From positions 15,104,486 through 15,168,485 of the forward strand of contig NC_037598.1 in the NCBI RefSeq assembly GCF_003073045.1: DNA of 64,000 nt, read 5' to 3'. The notes under the pieces were generated by a model, which saw nothing but the letters and a program-made list of their open reading frames with translations, was not told the origin of the DNA and did not search any database. The translations under genes and the position numbers were made by a program. This stretch comes from Pomacea canaliculata. Its lineage: Eukaryota > Mollusca > Gastropoda > Architaenioglossa > Ampullariidae. How positions within the stretch are numbered: the first letter of the stretch is position 1; each line of letters starts with the position of its first letter. This document shows, piece after piece, positions 1 to 26,419 of this stretch.

Positions 1-2835
1 AGGGCCCAGCCAATCATTGCTCCAAAGGAGCATTTGACGTCTTAATATTTACAAAAAACCTTTCTTTGCCTCCTCCTCGCAACACTACAACAGTCGCTAC
101 AATGTCGCTGGTTACCTGTTAGTTGTATTTAGACAGCTCAAGTTTTGTTTGATGTAAATACTTCACTCAAGATATACACCTGTCTAGCTTCTCCAGTTTA
201 AAAAATACACATCGTCCACTTCTCGTGCACGTGCCTGTGAATGCCCCTTCGTGCAGTAGGCCATTTGACAACAGCGTGATTGTCAGAAACAATGTTTCTA
301 GACTCATCGATATCATCCCAAAGACCAATCTCGACAACTACTGGTTCGTAGCTGAGTCCGTCATCGCAGAATATAAACCACCAACCCATTTCCGCTGTCA
401 CGGGAAGTGTGTTCTGGTTGGTTCATTAGTGATAAATCAGCAAACTTCCGGTTCAGCTGTTCAGACTGTGACAGCTTAGGTCACAGACTTGCATAGATCA
501 TGGATGTGTAATACAAGTTCGTGCATAGATCATAGAGGTGTGTGACCTGGGTCAGTTATAGCAAGCGTGCTTGGGAGTGGAACGCACTTGCGGTATCACC
601 AGGACGGTTGATAAATACATTGACAACAATTTTTTAAAAAAAAAGGCTTTAAAATACAAACATATTTAATAAATTCAATTCAACTGTTACGTGACTCTGA
701 TTAAATCATTTTTCCCAGCCCTAACATTTACATTTTTTTCAGATTTTATGAAGTGAGCTAGGACCGACTTACACACATACATATATAGAGAGGCCACTGG
801 CACGTGTGAAAATTAATCCTGACCGGTTTAAGGCCAAAGGATTTAACAGTCGTCTCCAAACTAAATGGTCGTTTATTAACTAAACATTTTCGAAATTTCG
901 AAGGTCAAAGAAAGACAAGGTTGAACAAACCCTACAGGGTGTGTGAACTTTAGAGGGCGCGATAGTATCTCGGTTATGGGAGACGCGATTCTTGTTCTCG
1001 CGTGTTGGTGTTCCCACAGGCTATTTTAGTCGAAGTTCTAATCTTTATCTCATTCCCCAAGTGAGTTTGCCTGTAGTCAGCGGGAAAATCTGTGGCCTAA
1101 ATGAAGACTATTAGTAGACAAATGCTGTCACTGCCAACGCATGCAGCCTCTACAGCGAATGACAGATGGAGTGACGGTTGCTTGAGAGTGACTTGGTATC
1201 TGTATATATTAAGTATACTGTCATGCAACCACACGCACTTTGCGTCCTGTCAAGTCAAAGTCGAGGGTTTTGACAAGGCATCATATCTAGCTAAAGGAAA
1301 ATTAATTAACGCTGAATGATATTTATAAATGTGACATCAGTCTGGGTAACTGTGGTGGGACAAATGGGAATGAATACAAACTTTTTACTTAAAAATGAGA
1401 AAAAAGGATGAAATAAAGTCCCGTCTTGTTCCGTATATACAATATACCATTACTGTATTTTAGCAGCGTTCAGAGAGCTGGATGGAATTAAAACCAGGAA
1501 TCCTTACTGGATTTACATTAATTAACAGTTATTAGCAGAAGTTATAATTGATATCTGGATGAATAGGTGCAGAAGGCCTCAAGAACACTTTCGACCGTCG
1601 CACGACCTTTCGATTTGACACACTTCCCTGGAAATAATTGCTGGCCGCCAGCTGAGTTGGCCATATTCGCATCAGCAGACAAAAGTGGATTTTGAGACTG
1701 AGGAGACAGCGATTTCAGAGCAAGATAATGATCCATTTACTGATTTTACAGATACTGATTTTCCTGAGATGAAAATCTTTATTGTCTATGTTATATTTTC
1801 TTGTGTAGTAAATATAAGTATGTATTTCCTGTACTATTTGTGAGCTGTGTTCGGATTGGTGGAATTGGCCCTCAGGACATTTCTGGCAACCGGATTCGTA
1901 TGTGACTAGGTTACAAAAAATCATGCAGGAAACATTAACAGTAAGTGGCGATGGCACGTGGAAAAGTCACTGAAATCACATAGTGGGCACAGCTGTGACC
2001 ACGAGACTCATCAGCAAACTGAAACTGTCGGACTTATCAACAATGACAAATAATTGTTTCGCACTAACGTATTTATAATGCTAACAGGAAGCGGGAGTCG
2101 GTCATTTTCAAGTTGGTAGGTCCTGTTCGTTTCTTTAGAGGATACAGAGTTGGGCGATCGCCAAAGGAATTCGTTGACTAGATGATCGCCTTATTTGTGA
2201 AGATTAAAGCTCACATTTTAACAATTCGATGGCATCTTGATTCCACAATGATTCCTTTGTTGTGAACTAATCCGCTGTTTATGGACCGCTGCCAGAATGC
2301 AAAACTCTAATAGCGAGCAGTAATTAATATTACGACAACGATGTTAATAATTTTATGCTTGTATTCCTGATATCTCTTTGTTAAGATTAAATAAGCTAAA
2401 TAACAGATATTATAATGGCAGTTTGAATTATAGACTAAACCGGAAACTCAAAATATTGTAAATGTTTGAGAGATGGAGAAAAGGAATAAGAGAGGGGGAG
2501 AGAGAGGGACAGGGGGGACTGCTGATAACTGCGTATAAGATTTGGGGCGGTCGAGGAATTATTATATCGAATGTTGCCTGTCCTGTTGTTCTAGAATTGT
2601 AAACTCCCCTGATCGTTCTGATTGTCAAACTCTGGTCACCCGGGGCCGTTACAAAATAACATATATATAATATAATATTATACTGTCAACTCTACCTGTC
2701 GAACCGCCTGCTGACTATACATTCATTAACTGTACCGAGACGCAACCACGGCGAACCACGTGAGCGAGATGATGAAAGAGTTCGTCCGTGGAAAGTCTGT
2801 GATCACGAAATCGATCTCCTTCATCCCTGACTCGC
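1..2835. other. Spacer, no gene recognised
   Basis: AT-rich DNA without a recognisable domain. A stretch at 225-479 is open on both strands and has an ordinary amino-acid mix, but it starts with GTG and has no flanking splice signals that I trust. A reading frame on the minus strand at 2726-2870 looks protein-like but matches no family I know. No tRNA, rRNA or transposon ends were seen. Confidence 0.5.
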
Positions 2836-2979
2836 TCAGCTCATCCAGGGTGGCTCGCCACGGCGTAGGTGTGGTGACGGTGGTGGTGGTGAGTAGTTGC
2901 CGCCCGTGTGTTCTCCTCCCACCCACCCACCAACCAAACTTCCATCAGGCGAACTGCCCCCCGCGTGTGTGACGTCGGG

Positions 2980-3210
2980 CTCTCGCGTGCGCGCAGACGC
3001 GGACGAGACGGCGGCTGCACAAGGCCGTCGCCAGTGGAATCGAGAGATGCTGTGCGGAGCGACAAGACGCTGCTGCGACGAGCGGCCGGCGACAAGCGGA
3101 GAGAAAGAAGGTGGCCGGCTGTCCAAACGAGCCAAGCTCACGCGCCTGGCGGGAAGACTTCGAAAGAACCTGACTGGGAGGATGATGTGTGGGATGGACA
3201 GTCTTCTCCG
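2980..3210 (+). other. GC-rich exon candidate, possibly the 5' exon of the MAPKAPK gene
   Basis: This is a sharply GC- and CpG-rich island in an AT-rich neighbourhood. It ends in a strong splice donor (CCG followed by GTGAGT at 3211). A possible acceptor, GCGCGCAG, lies just before 2998. The next coding exon downstream on this strand begins after a good polypyrimidine acceptor at 11868 and needs an upstream exon. If 3210 were joined to 11869, the frame running through RMMCGMDSLLR would continue without a stop into the kinase start. It may therefore be a 5' UTR exon or encode an alternative N-terminus. No homology is recognised, and it could belong to another transcript. Confidence 0.35.
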
Positions 3211-17890
<14,680 letters not shown>

Positions 17891-20565
17891 TAACAAAGAT
17901 ATAGTAAAAATATAAAAAAATATGTTGCCAATAGTTTTACTTTAAATTTAATTAATTTCTTGATATGGTTGAGTTGTGTTATTGTACGCAACTTCAATTA
18001 GTAAGAATTAATAGCTGACCCAAGGTCAGTGCATGCACATTTATTTACATAAGTTAATTGGAGAACATACCCATGGAACTGTTGTTTATAACTCTCTTCT
18101 CATTACTGCTGCTGCTACTGCACACAGCTTGATGTTCACAGTGTTTTACCAGGTCAAGAGTTTTCATGTTTGCATTCCTTTGGAGAGAGTGGTGTGAACC
18201 TGTAAATCATGCTGAACATAGACAAATCTGTTAAAAAGCATTTGAAGAATCAGAATTTGGCAGTTCAATAGTGAGGACCAATTTAAACATTTTAAACCTG
18301 AAAAATTATTTCATTATTTGGCCTGCTTTCTGTTACTTTGCTGCAGCATACCAGATGCCTTGTAAAAACAGGGTAGGAAGGTCTATTATCACATCTTTGC
18401 ATTGTGCATTTAATTTTTCTTGAAAGTATTTCTGTAGCAGTGGCTTTTGAAGCAGCCATGTCTCCCCTTTTTTATGCACTTTCATACCAAAATTTATGAT
18501 GTAGTCTATTTACATTTTGATATGCAATTGAAACTTGATCTAGTGCAGATATCAAGTCGACTACTGTTTGCTTAATTGTTATATGTACAGAACTATTGCG
18601 GTCAAAAGAGCTTTGTGTCTGAGAGTGAGAGAAAGATACTGAAGATTGTTCATGTGTGCATGCAAGTAGAATTTGAGAACAGTAAAGTTTACTTTGATAG
18701 GATCAGGGAAATCAAAGACAATTTGTAAACAGTTTGTTTTTAAATTGTATTTTAAAATTGTTTGCTTCGTGAACATGCTGAAGTGTGTTAAGTATGTTTT
18801 GTACATGCAGTTACTGATTGGGTTGCAATAGTGTGCTATAATGTTAATTTTATAAATTTGTAATCAAATGTCAGATAATATAGTGTGTTGGTGTGTTTCT
18901 GAATGCAGTGCATGAATGTAGTTCTTAAGTCTAGTGCAACTGCAGCAATATTATGAAGTCAATTAAATTTAAACAGCGGTATAAAAAAAAATGGAAGGCT
19001 AATTTTCATATTTTATTATACCAGTTTAGTCAGTGTTATAAAGACTTAAAAACTGGTTAGAGCTTAACATCACATCTTACTTGTATATTGAACATATTTT
19101 TCGTATAATTCATGCTGATGTCCACAAAATTTTGCATTTGCATTGCTACTTGATTTTCTGAACTGTTTTTTTTTTTTTTTTTTTTTTTTTAAAGTTGCTA
19201 ACGTTAACAATATTCTGCATATAGCCATCCCTCTTATCTGTTGTTGAACTACTATACAAGATATAACCATTTTCAGTCTTTACCTAATAAAATAGTGCAA
19301 TTTCAATAACATTTTTGATTAAAAGTAATAACTGATCACAAGCAGTAAAGTCCTGGAAACATTTGCAACCGGAAATACAGCTAAGAATCGTGTATCCATT
19401 GTTTTTCATGCACAGCATTTATAATTTTTACAGTAATCTCATACTTTTTATCAGTGCTGAAATGTTTTTTATCCCATGCTTTTATCTTGTGAGTCAAAAT
19501 AATACGGATCCATTAAGGAAGCTCGAAAAATTAATTTGGTTTTTGACCAAAAAACATTTTAACATAAATGTATGGACCAAAAATAAGGGAAGTGCAAATA
19601 CAAGAGATTTATATAAAATTAATAACTTTGCATCATTAAAGACCCTTGAGTATAAGTAGCTCATCAAAGCAAATTTTTCTGAGGTAGATTTGATACTGAA
19701 GGTATTAGTATTAGAGAGCTTCATTGGAGAGCCTTTTTTTGTTGTTATCGGGGCACTTGTTTCACATCCTTATTTATCCATATTTTATATGTTAATACAA
19801 GATAACTAGCCTAACCCGAAGCTATTTCAGGGTTCTTTTAAGTTGAGTGGAATCCATTGATAGATTAACAAGGGTTTTTTTTTTTAATTTTTAGATCTTC
19901 AAAGGACTTTCAGTTGACTCAGATTTGTTTTAATCATTGTCACATCATTTTACAAAGCTTTAACACTGCATTTGACAAAAATCATTAATTTCACTGCATG
20001 TCTTTAGATTTTTAAACTTGGTTTTGCTGTAGGAAATGCACAAAGTGACAAATTTGTGCCTTAAAAATGATTTTTCCAGAAGGTCGAGTCCTTGGGCCCT
20101 CCAACCCCTTTCTGATGTAAAATGTTTATGTGAATCAGTGAATGATTTCCTTTTATGCTGTCTTGTTCAGTAAAGTGATTTTGTAGAAGTAAAATTACTG
20201 ATAGTTCCATGGGGAAAAAAAGCATTGTGGTCACATGGTAATATATTTAACAACTGGAAACCCACTGTCTCCTTGAAGCTTTCATGCTGCGTCAGCCTTT
20301 TAAAACAGCTGTGATAAAGTGTGCATGTTTCAAGTTCAAATTTGTAACGATTTCTCTCACACTAATTTACCAAATCAACATTACCAAATGACCACTACCA
20401 TCAGGAATTTATAGTTGTGTAATTTTTGTGTTTGCCTCGCTTGCTGAAACACAAGGAGAATGTTTGCCTACCTTTTAAGTGGTAGTTTTCTGTTGTAATT
20501 TCTGATCCTTGTTGGCCTTGAAAAAAAAAGGCATTGTTGTTGAATAAACAGACTTCATTTTTCTT
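17891..20565 (+). other. Probable long 3' UTR of the MAPKAPK gene
   Basis: AT-rich, without coding potential, following the kinase stop codon. Possible poly(A) signals AATAAA occur at 19286-19291 and 20543-20548; the second is followed by T-rich sequence. T-rich and ATTTA-containing stretches are common, as in regulated signalling mRNAs. The true end cannot be fixed from sequence alone. Confidence 0.5.
20543..20548 (+). terminator. Candidate distal poly(A) signal of the kinase gene
   Basis: AATAAA followed within about 20 bases by T/GT-rich sequence. It is the last such signal before the convergent neighbour's 3' end near 20775. Confidence 0.4.
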
Positions 20566-20774
20566 TGATCACCTTTCCCTCAAGCAGCATATTTCAATCA
20601 TGATGTAGCATGCATGTGTGAATGAGACAGACAGGTCTTACAAAACAACCGGATGCCCATTAAATTCCATTTCTAATGCATCTGTGAACCGTCAAGTGTT
20701 TTCTTTGGGTGAAAAAGTTTTGTTTTCCCAATCTTCCACAATAGACAAAGGTTAGGGTGAGTGTTTTTTTACAT

Positions 20775-21656
20775 TTTATTGCAAGTAAAGTTTTTCCATG
20801 CATTAACCACAACTCCAAGGAAAGTGAAAAAATTTACATGTATAAAACAAGATTGATTTCTTAATTTCCCTCTTTTGCATATATATTTGTATCTACCTGT
20901 ATGAAGCGCATCTCTCACTCACACATACTCATGTAAAAACAGCAATAGTAAATATTGATATAGCACTACATCCCCCAAATCAGGCTTAAGACTTCACATG
21001 CACTTGATTCTAGAATACACATATCCTGCATACATAAATATTTTACTTGGAAACCAGGGACGCTAGCTTTCCAATGTTTACAGATTCTGAAGGTTTTATT
21101 TCTTAAAAATCATTTTGTTTTGATAGTGTCTTTCACTACTTGGCTTAGTACACCACCTTTTGCCTCATTAAATGTCACAAAAACTGATTCCTTGCTTTTT
21201 TTTTTTCAAATAAAAATCCCTGAAAATTAGTGCACATCTCCAGTTCACCTTAATAGCACTTTCAAAGTATAAACTCCTTGCACTGAAGTTAACCATAACC
21301 CCCTTCAACTATGTCCCTGGTTTCCATAGAACACAAACATACCAAATTATGGTCCCCAGAAATTCCCCAATATAGCAGCTATTTCCAACTACTAATCACA
21401 TCATGAAAACAACAAATTTTAACAGTTCTTCATAAGCAGACTTCTTAAACTGCAAAAATAATACGCTTAAAAAGGAAACAAAAAAGGTTTCTACTGTCTC
21501 GGAGGACAGCATTATGTTGAGAAGTATGAGCCATTTAGATTAACAGAGCAGCCTCTTTATTAACACTTTTTTTCAAAGGATGTCCATGTGAACCACAAGA
21601 AATCACGTTGACAGTCTTTTGTTAGGAAGAATTCAACATTGCAGTCCACCTGTGTT
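20775..21656 (-). other. Probable 3' UTR of the TMEM167B gene
   Basis: Non-coding, downstream of the TMEM167B stop on the minus strand. A minus-strand AATAAA lies at 20775-20780, followed by a GT-rich element. This places the two convergent genes about 200 bases apart, tail to tail. Confidence 0.45.
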
Positions 21657-23372
21657 TCACTTTAGTAGTAGTATATACAGACCCATCAGAATACAAGAAA
21701 GAGCTACAGGAATATGCAGCCGAGTTCCAATCACAGAAGCTGGGAAAAAAAAAAAAAGAAAGGAAAAGGAATAAAACTTTTGTAACCATAAGACCAGATT
21801 TTGGAAAATAGTGTTTTACACTAAGATTTACTCAATAATTAGAAAAAAATTTACCTCAAAACTTAATATTATAATTATCTTCTGCATCATTTAGGAGGCT
21901 GCCTTTTAACCCAATGCACACAATTTACTATAATTTACTATTTCATTTATCATAAAGACATGGTGCAGTTTATACACAAAAACATAAAACAAAAGGAGGA
22001 CATGAGATTAGCAAAAGAAAATGTTTAAAATCCCAATTACAAGCTGTGCTTGACAGTAAATGTTCTAGGTGGTCTACTGTTAAGTATGACATTAACTAAC
22101 TGGCCTCAAGGTTAGCATCAACAGTCAGGGACTAGTATAATGATGCTTGTAAATAGTATAGTTGATAGAACCATGTTTTGTTAAAATCAATTTACAATTA
22201 ATAAGACGCTATGAGATCCATACAGATACAAAAACTGGTTTTGCTTACAATGTGGTTTTGAAAGGTTTTCAGAAAAGTACATATGCCTATGCATTTAAAA
22301 TGGTGTACATAAATGCATTGGCAACCATTAACTAAACAATAATGTGCTATGTAAGCATGATGAAGGTGTACAAAAGAGCATACTAAACTGAAACCATTTC
22401 AACATGATGGATGATCTCCAATTAAGTGTACCAGATACTGGACTTTGTAAATGGTATGCTCACCTTTGTAAAAAACTCCAAGAAATCCCTTCTTTTCTGA
22501 CAAAAACCATTGGCGCAAGCGAGGAACTCGCCGCATATAGGCACAAGTGCAGATGACTAACAATCCGAAGACCAACAGGCCTTCAAAGGAGTAAGCTGTG
22601 GAAAAAAAAGTTTCTTCTTTTTAAATAGAAGTCTTTAAGGCTTTTCAAGCATTTGAAAACACTGAACAAAGAGTAAAGCAATAAGTATATTGTGCATGTC
22701 AACAAAAATGATGGTTACAATTAACTTTGAACAAATAGATACTCAAGTTTCATATGGTTAAATAATATTAATAAATATGGGAGCTGGTCCTTTTGCTCCA
22801 CAGTGTAAGTCAGTTCATCCCTGGTAGGAACATTTTGTCCCACGACTGAAAAGTCAAACCGTCCCAAGCCCAAAAGACTTAATGATCAATGATGAAACTA
22901 GTTATCTGCATACTGCAAAAGTTTGAACACAAATTTACTTAATAAGTTATCTTCAAACTACTTTAAACATTGACATTTAATAGCACCACACTCACTGTGT
23001 GATGAACAGTGTACGTGCCATGCGTTTTTAGGGGGTTAGTTGTGGGTCACTCAGTAAACTAGCTTTTAGTAGTACGAATTTTCAATCAGTCTTGAGTCTG
23101 ACGAACCATTATATTTCATTTCCCATTATTTTTGTTAACTACGCATAAACATCCATTTGGTGGTCACAAGTGTTCTTAATACAGTCGACTGGTACTCAGG
23201 ATTTCTGCTGTGTTGATTGATCGCTCGATCTATAACTGCTTACGATCAACAGCTCAAGCCTCGAAAGGAGTCTACACAACTTTTCACAGTTGAAAATAAC
23301 ACGACACAAATGAATTAAAATGGAATATACAATGACGTCCCAATTTCAAACACAATACTTACCGTTAGTCAT
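21657..23372 (-). CDS. TMEM167B: TMEM167B / protein Kish-B (three exons, 74 aa)
   Basis: Small two-pass membrane protein of the Kish family, which in known animals acts in the early secretory pathway/Golgi. Exons on the minus strand: 23363-23372 (ATG plus three codons), 22464-22595, 21657-21739. Borders are GT-AG, phases fit, and the total is 225 nt. The protein begins [16 protein letters not shown], has the family's CTCAY motif at the end of the first membrane helix, then VPRLRQW and [12 protein letters not shown], and ends with a second hydrophobic helix and LLLK. Layout and length match human TMEM167B, which begins MTNVYSLDG, and differ from the paralogue TMEM167A. The first exon codes for only three full amino acids. 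The gene converges with the kinase gene. Confidence 0.95.
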
Positions 23373-24239
23373 GGTAATGAAATTCTCATTTGAAACAGAC
23401 CAAGAGACATTCGCTTGATTGTTGTATTCCGTGGGCACGTCCGACTCCACCGGAAGTGCAATGTGTGCTTTCGTTGAGTAGCTTCCCTTTGCGAGAAGAA
23501 AAAAAGGAGAAAAAATTCTTCATTCCCACAGATTTCTACGACCTCCGAAGTCTGTGTTCATTCCAGTCACGATATTCAGATATCGTCTCGGGACACTGCA
23601 TGTGAAACATGTGCACAAGTCTGGCCTTCTGGGGTTTTCTTCCCCTCTATCTCCCTCCCCTCATAGTACTAAAGCACAGCTAGGTGGAAGAACTTTCCCG
23701 CCAAAGCAACTACTGAATGTATGGATTGTGGTATTACCATAAGTTCTTTGTTATTACAGTATGACAGACATCCCTTCCCCCTAACACTCCCCAAGACAGG
23801 TAATCCGGATCAACAACAAGAAAAAGCCCCACTCCAAATACATGGGGAATGTATTTCTGACCGTTTCACACCCTGTGACCTATCTGAAACTCCAAGGCTT
23901 TATCTCTACACAAAAATCCGCATCTTCAAACCAAATATTGTTAAGGTTTTTTTTGTGCAAGGTATCGCAATTAAGTGATTTGTGTACCATGTTTCTATTG
24001 ATTTGGTTTGTTTTCAAGAATTTTAAGGACTCAATAAAATGGACAAAACGCAAAACAATAGTCCCCAGCATTTTGAATATAGAAAGTGCGAAAGAGCTGA
24101 ATGAGAGGGAAGCAAAGATGAAAGGAAAGAAGAGAAAGACGAAGAAGGGAGCTGCGAGGATGAAAAGAGACTAACGGGAGTATCACTTCCCACAAGGACA
24201 TGCACACAATTACATGTAAACAGAGATATTAATAATGCT
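23373..24239. other. TMEM167B upstream region and spacer
   Basis: Contains the 5' flank of TMEM167B on the minus strand. Short open frames on both strands (for example 23842-24174) are low in complexity and show no domain. Nothing else was recognised. Confidence 0.4.
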
Positions 24240-24640
24240 AATAATATTAATGATTTATTTAGCGCATTTATTTAGCACTGTACTGTAGATTCAATGCTCT
24301 TTACAAACATTTTCAGAACACAAAACATTGAAACCACACATTCAACCGACACAAAATGTACAAAACAAGCAAGCAGCCGGCTAGAGACAGAACACATAAA
24401 AGACGGAAAAATCTGCGCTTGAGGGATTGGGCAAAAGAAAGGACCGCGAGTGGGGAAAAATGAATCCGAAGAGGTAGCGCAGGTAGCTTATACTTCTGTA
24501 TACAATAAAAAAAAAAAAAAACTGAGACTTTTAAGTTGAATGCTCATTCTAACAATACTCTCTGGAAAAGTGAATGGTCCTGAAAAGGACCTAGAGAAAT
24601 AAATTTTTTTTTAAAGTAGTTTTTGGATTTTTTTTTCTTT
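24240..24640 (-). repeat. Duplicated 3' flank, copy 1 (pairs with 38520-38960)
   Basis: About 400 bases that align along their length with 38520-38960. Shared marks are the GATTTATTTAGCGCAT start, a block containing CACTGTACTGTAGATTCAAT, the AGCAGCCGGCTA segment, the GGATTGGGCAAAAGAA segment, and the histone-type stem-loop with flanking GGAAAAGTGA. Both copies lie directly 3' of a minus-strand winged-helix gene, so this is a paralogous gene flank. Its distal part also resembles the SINE-like family seen elsewhere in the window. Confidence 0.8.
24576..24591 (-). terminator. Histone-type mRNA 3' stem-loop of the 24.7 kb gene
   Basis: On the minus strand this reads GGTCCT-TTTC-AGGACC: a perfect 6-bp stem with a 4-base loop, matching the replication-dependent histone mRNA terminator. 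It lies 85 bases after the stop codon. A CCAGAGA motif follows 11 bases later, where a U7 snRNA-binding element would be. Confidence 0.85.
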
Positions 24641-24675
24641 TCAAGCTTGAGTTTTCGCAAGTGCTGGCCTTAATA

Positions 24676-25146
24676 TCACCTTCGTCGTCGCCGCCTTCGA
24701 CGTCGTCCTCGGCGTCTTCGGCGTCGTCCTCTTCGGCGTCTTCTTCGGCGCCTTCGTCGGCGACGGCGAGATCGTCGGCGTCTACGGCGCCTACCGCGGC
24801 TGTGAAATCGCCGTCGACAACGCCTAGGACCCGAATCGACAGAACGGCTGCGTCGTCTGCGGCGTTTGGTAGTAGCTTCGTTGGGCTCGCTGCTCACCAT
24901 GAACCGGCTCTCGGTAGCCTTGGTCAGCGCTCCTTCTCGAATGCCTCTGAGGACGATGGTCTTGAGCTGCAGGAAGGTGGGCTGCACACCCGTCTGCGAC
25001 GTGATCGCATTGCGAATGTCTGCGAGCTTGGAGCCCTTTCTGTCCGCCAGCTGCGAGATGGCCGAGGCCACCCGTGACAGGGAGATCTGCGGCTTGCCAC
25101 GGGTCATCCCGTCCTTGGAAGACTGGAACTTGATGGACCCCTGCAT
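24676..25146 (-). CDS. Winged-helix (H1-type) protamine-like protein with polyarginine tail, 156 aa
   Basis: Predicted sperm-type nuclear basic protein that would bind and compact DNA. Residues about 15-87 form an H15/linker-histone-like winged helix: SLSRVASAISQLADRKGSKL, a helix DIRNAITSQTGVQPTF, then LKTIVLRGIREGALTK and the wing ESRFMV. After residue about 92 the protein is nearly all arginine with a few Ser, Gly and Pro (start RRRRRRSRSVDSG), encoded by mixed CGN and AGR codons. The gene has no intron and a true ATG start. A CCAAT box lies on the minus strand near 25241 and an AATAAATGG, possibly a TATA variant, near 25181-25189. The mRNA would end in the histone stem-loop at 24576. Architecture matches molluscan protamine-like (PL-I) proteins, which derive from histone H1. 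Testis function is inferred. Confidence 0.8.
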   Translation of the reverse strand: MQGSIKFQSSKDGMTRGKPQISLSRVASAISQLADRKGSKLADIRNAITSQTGVQPTFLQLKTIVLRGIREGALTKATESRFMVSSEPNEATTKRRRRRSRSVDSGPRRCRRRFHSRGRRRRRRRSRRRRRRRRRRRRRGRRRRRRGRRRRRRRRR

Positions 25147-25253
25147 CTTGACAGATGGACGACCGAAGACTCTCGCTCACCATTTATTGCTAGCGGTTTC
25201 TATGGGGCGAGGTTTCCATGACGGTCGCTTCTTCTCTGCGATTGGGTGGAGAC

Positions 25254-25573
25254 TTTGGCAACGCCATTAGCAACACACGGGGTGAACGATAAGGGAGGGG
25301 GAGTTGTCATGGTGCATGGATCAGCACAGCAAAAGAACGTGGTTGCTATGGAAGACTAATTCTAGGTCTTTGTCTACGAAGATCAAATGACGTACACATC
25401 ATGACGCCAATTTCTTAATGTTGCTAAAGCTTACGTCAAGCTATTGAGGTTGGACTGAAGGGAGGAAAACTAATGGCTTTCAAATGGTCTAACTCTAACC
25501 AATTCATTTGCATCCTGTTTAGAGGAGGTTATGATTTGCATGCGTACAAAATCTGTCGTAGTGTACTTCAGCA
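25254..25573 (-). repeat. 5' flank of the 24.7 kb gene, copied at 40571-40873 and 42197-42509
   Basis: About 320 bases upstream of the polyarginine gene recur almost unchanged in both halves of the 1.6 kb tandem duplication. Shared marks include GTGGTTGCTATGG, ACTAATTCTAGGTCTTTG, ATGACGTACACATCATGACG (with a CRE-like TGACGTAC) and ATGATTTGCATGCG, which contains ATTTGCAT, an octamer-type element typical of histone promoters. Similarity stops at CAGCAC near 25575. Confidence 0.85.
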
Positions 25574-25802
25574 CGTAATAATTTGTTACAGCTGCAATAG
25601 AACACGAGGAAAATGAAAGCAATCGGAACGCAATAAAGTCACGTAACATAGAAACTAGAGAAATTATTTCGATTATTATTTACAAATCTATACTTAACAC
25701 TTCCAGAATTTCTGTACTTGATATTTTTATTATAAAATTGGTGTGGCGAATTTGCACGAAGCAACATCACGATACGGCATAGTATACAGTACAGTACGAA
25801 CA

Positions 25803-25870
25803 TGTGATGATGATGATAATGATCATTTATAACGCGCAGATGTCCATTCATAAGAATGCTCTTTGCGCAG
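25803..25870. repeat. SINE-like repeat, type 1
   Basis: A GATGATGATGATAATGAT tract runs into ATTTATAACGCGCAGATGTCCATTC and ends with CTTTGCGCAG. The same order (trinucleotide tract, TTATAACGCGC-like box, partly palindromic TGCGCAG end) recurs at 36023 and 39750. Confidence 0.6.
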
Positions 25871-25936
25871 TAAAAACAAAATAAATAATGTAAAACAAGT
25901 CATGTTGTATGAAATTGTGTGGCCAACATCACCTTG

Positions 25937-26416
25937 AATGTCGAAATTCGATTTGATCCTGTTTCTCTCTGTCGAGTTTGGTGTTTAATCTGATATTCCA
26001 CACACCGTTGGATCCTGTGACTAGCTCGACTGTAACGTATTGCTGGGAAGCAGATGTCATAGTAACATATCGACGATGGTCAGTATATCTGGCCGTGAAG
26101 TTAAAAAGGATCGTGCCATATGGGGTGTTCTCAGGTGCATTGTAGGAAAAAATGAAGGGTAAGATCCTCGTGTGCTTGGCCCTGCCGTGCCAGCACCACC
26201 AACATTAGTCGTGTCATGACCAAGTACAGCAGCGTCCGTTTGACCAGCATCTCCAAATTTCACAAAGAACGCTGATTTGTCAGTCTTCAGTCCTGTTGGC
26301 GAGTGCTGAGCTGCATGCGCTGTGGTTGTATCTTTGTGACCTGTATATTGCTGATCGACACAGACCACACTGTCAAACTTCACGATGACCACTTCTGATG
26401 ACGATAACACATTCAT
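25937..26416 (-). other. Possible cadherin-like exon or relic
   Basis: Minus-strand frame from about 26170 down to 25937 reads SYNAPENTPYGTILFNFTA, then YVTVELVTGSNGVWNIR and LNTKLDREKQDQ. The PENTPYGT start and the LDRE motif are hallmarks of an extracellular cadherin repeat. A GTGATG after TTCAAG could be a donor. Just upstream an ATG-started frame (26416 to 26057) continues in a different phase, with no clear acceptor between. It could be an exon of a gene outside the window, a decayed copy, or chance. No complete cadherin domain can be drawn. Confidence 0.3.
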
Positions 26417-26419
26417 GTC

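Noticed and set aside
225-479. Open frames on both strands near the window start
   Set aside because: Start codon is GTG, no splice context, no family recognised; either strand looks equally plausible.
24661-25270. Long plus-strand and second minus-strand frames over the polyarginine gene
   Set aside because: They are shadows created by CGN-rich codons; the serine/alanine- or glutamine-rich readings lack a domain, while the chosen frame has a winged helix, an ATG and a stem-loop.
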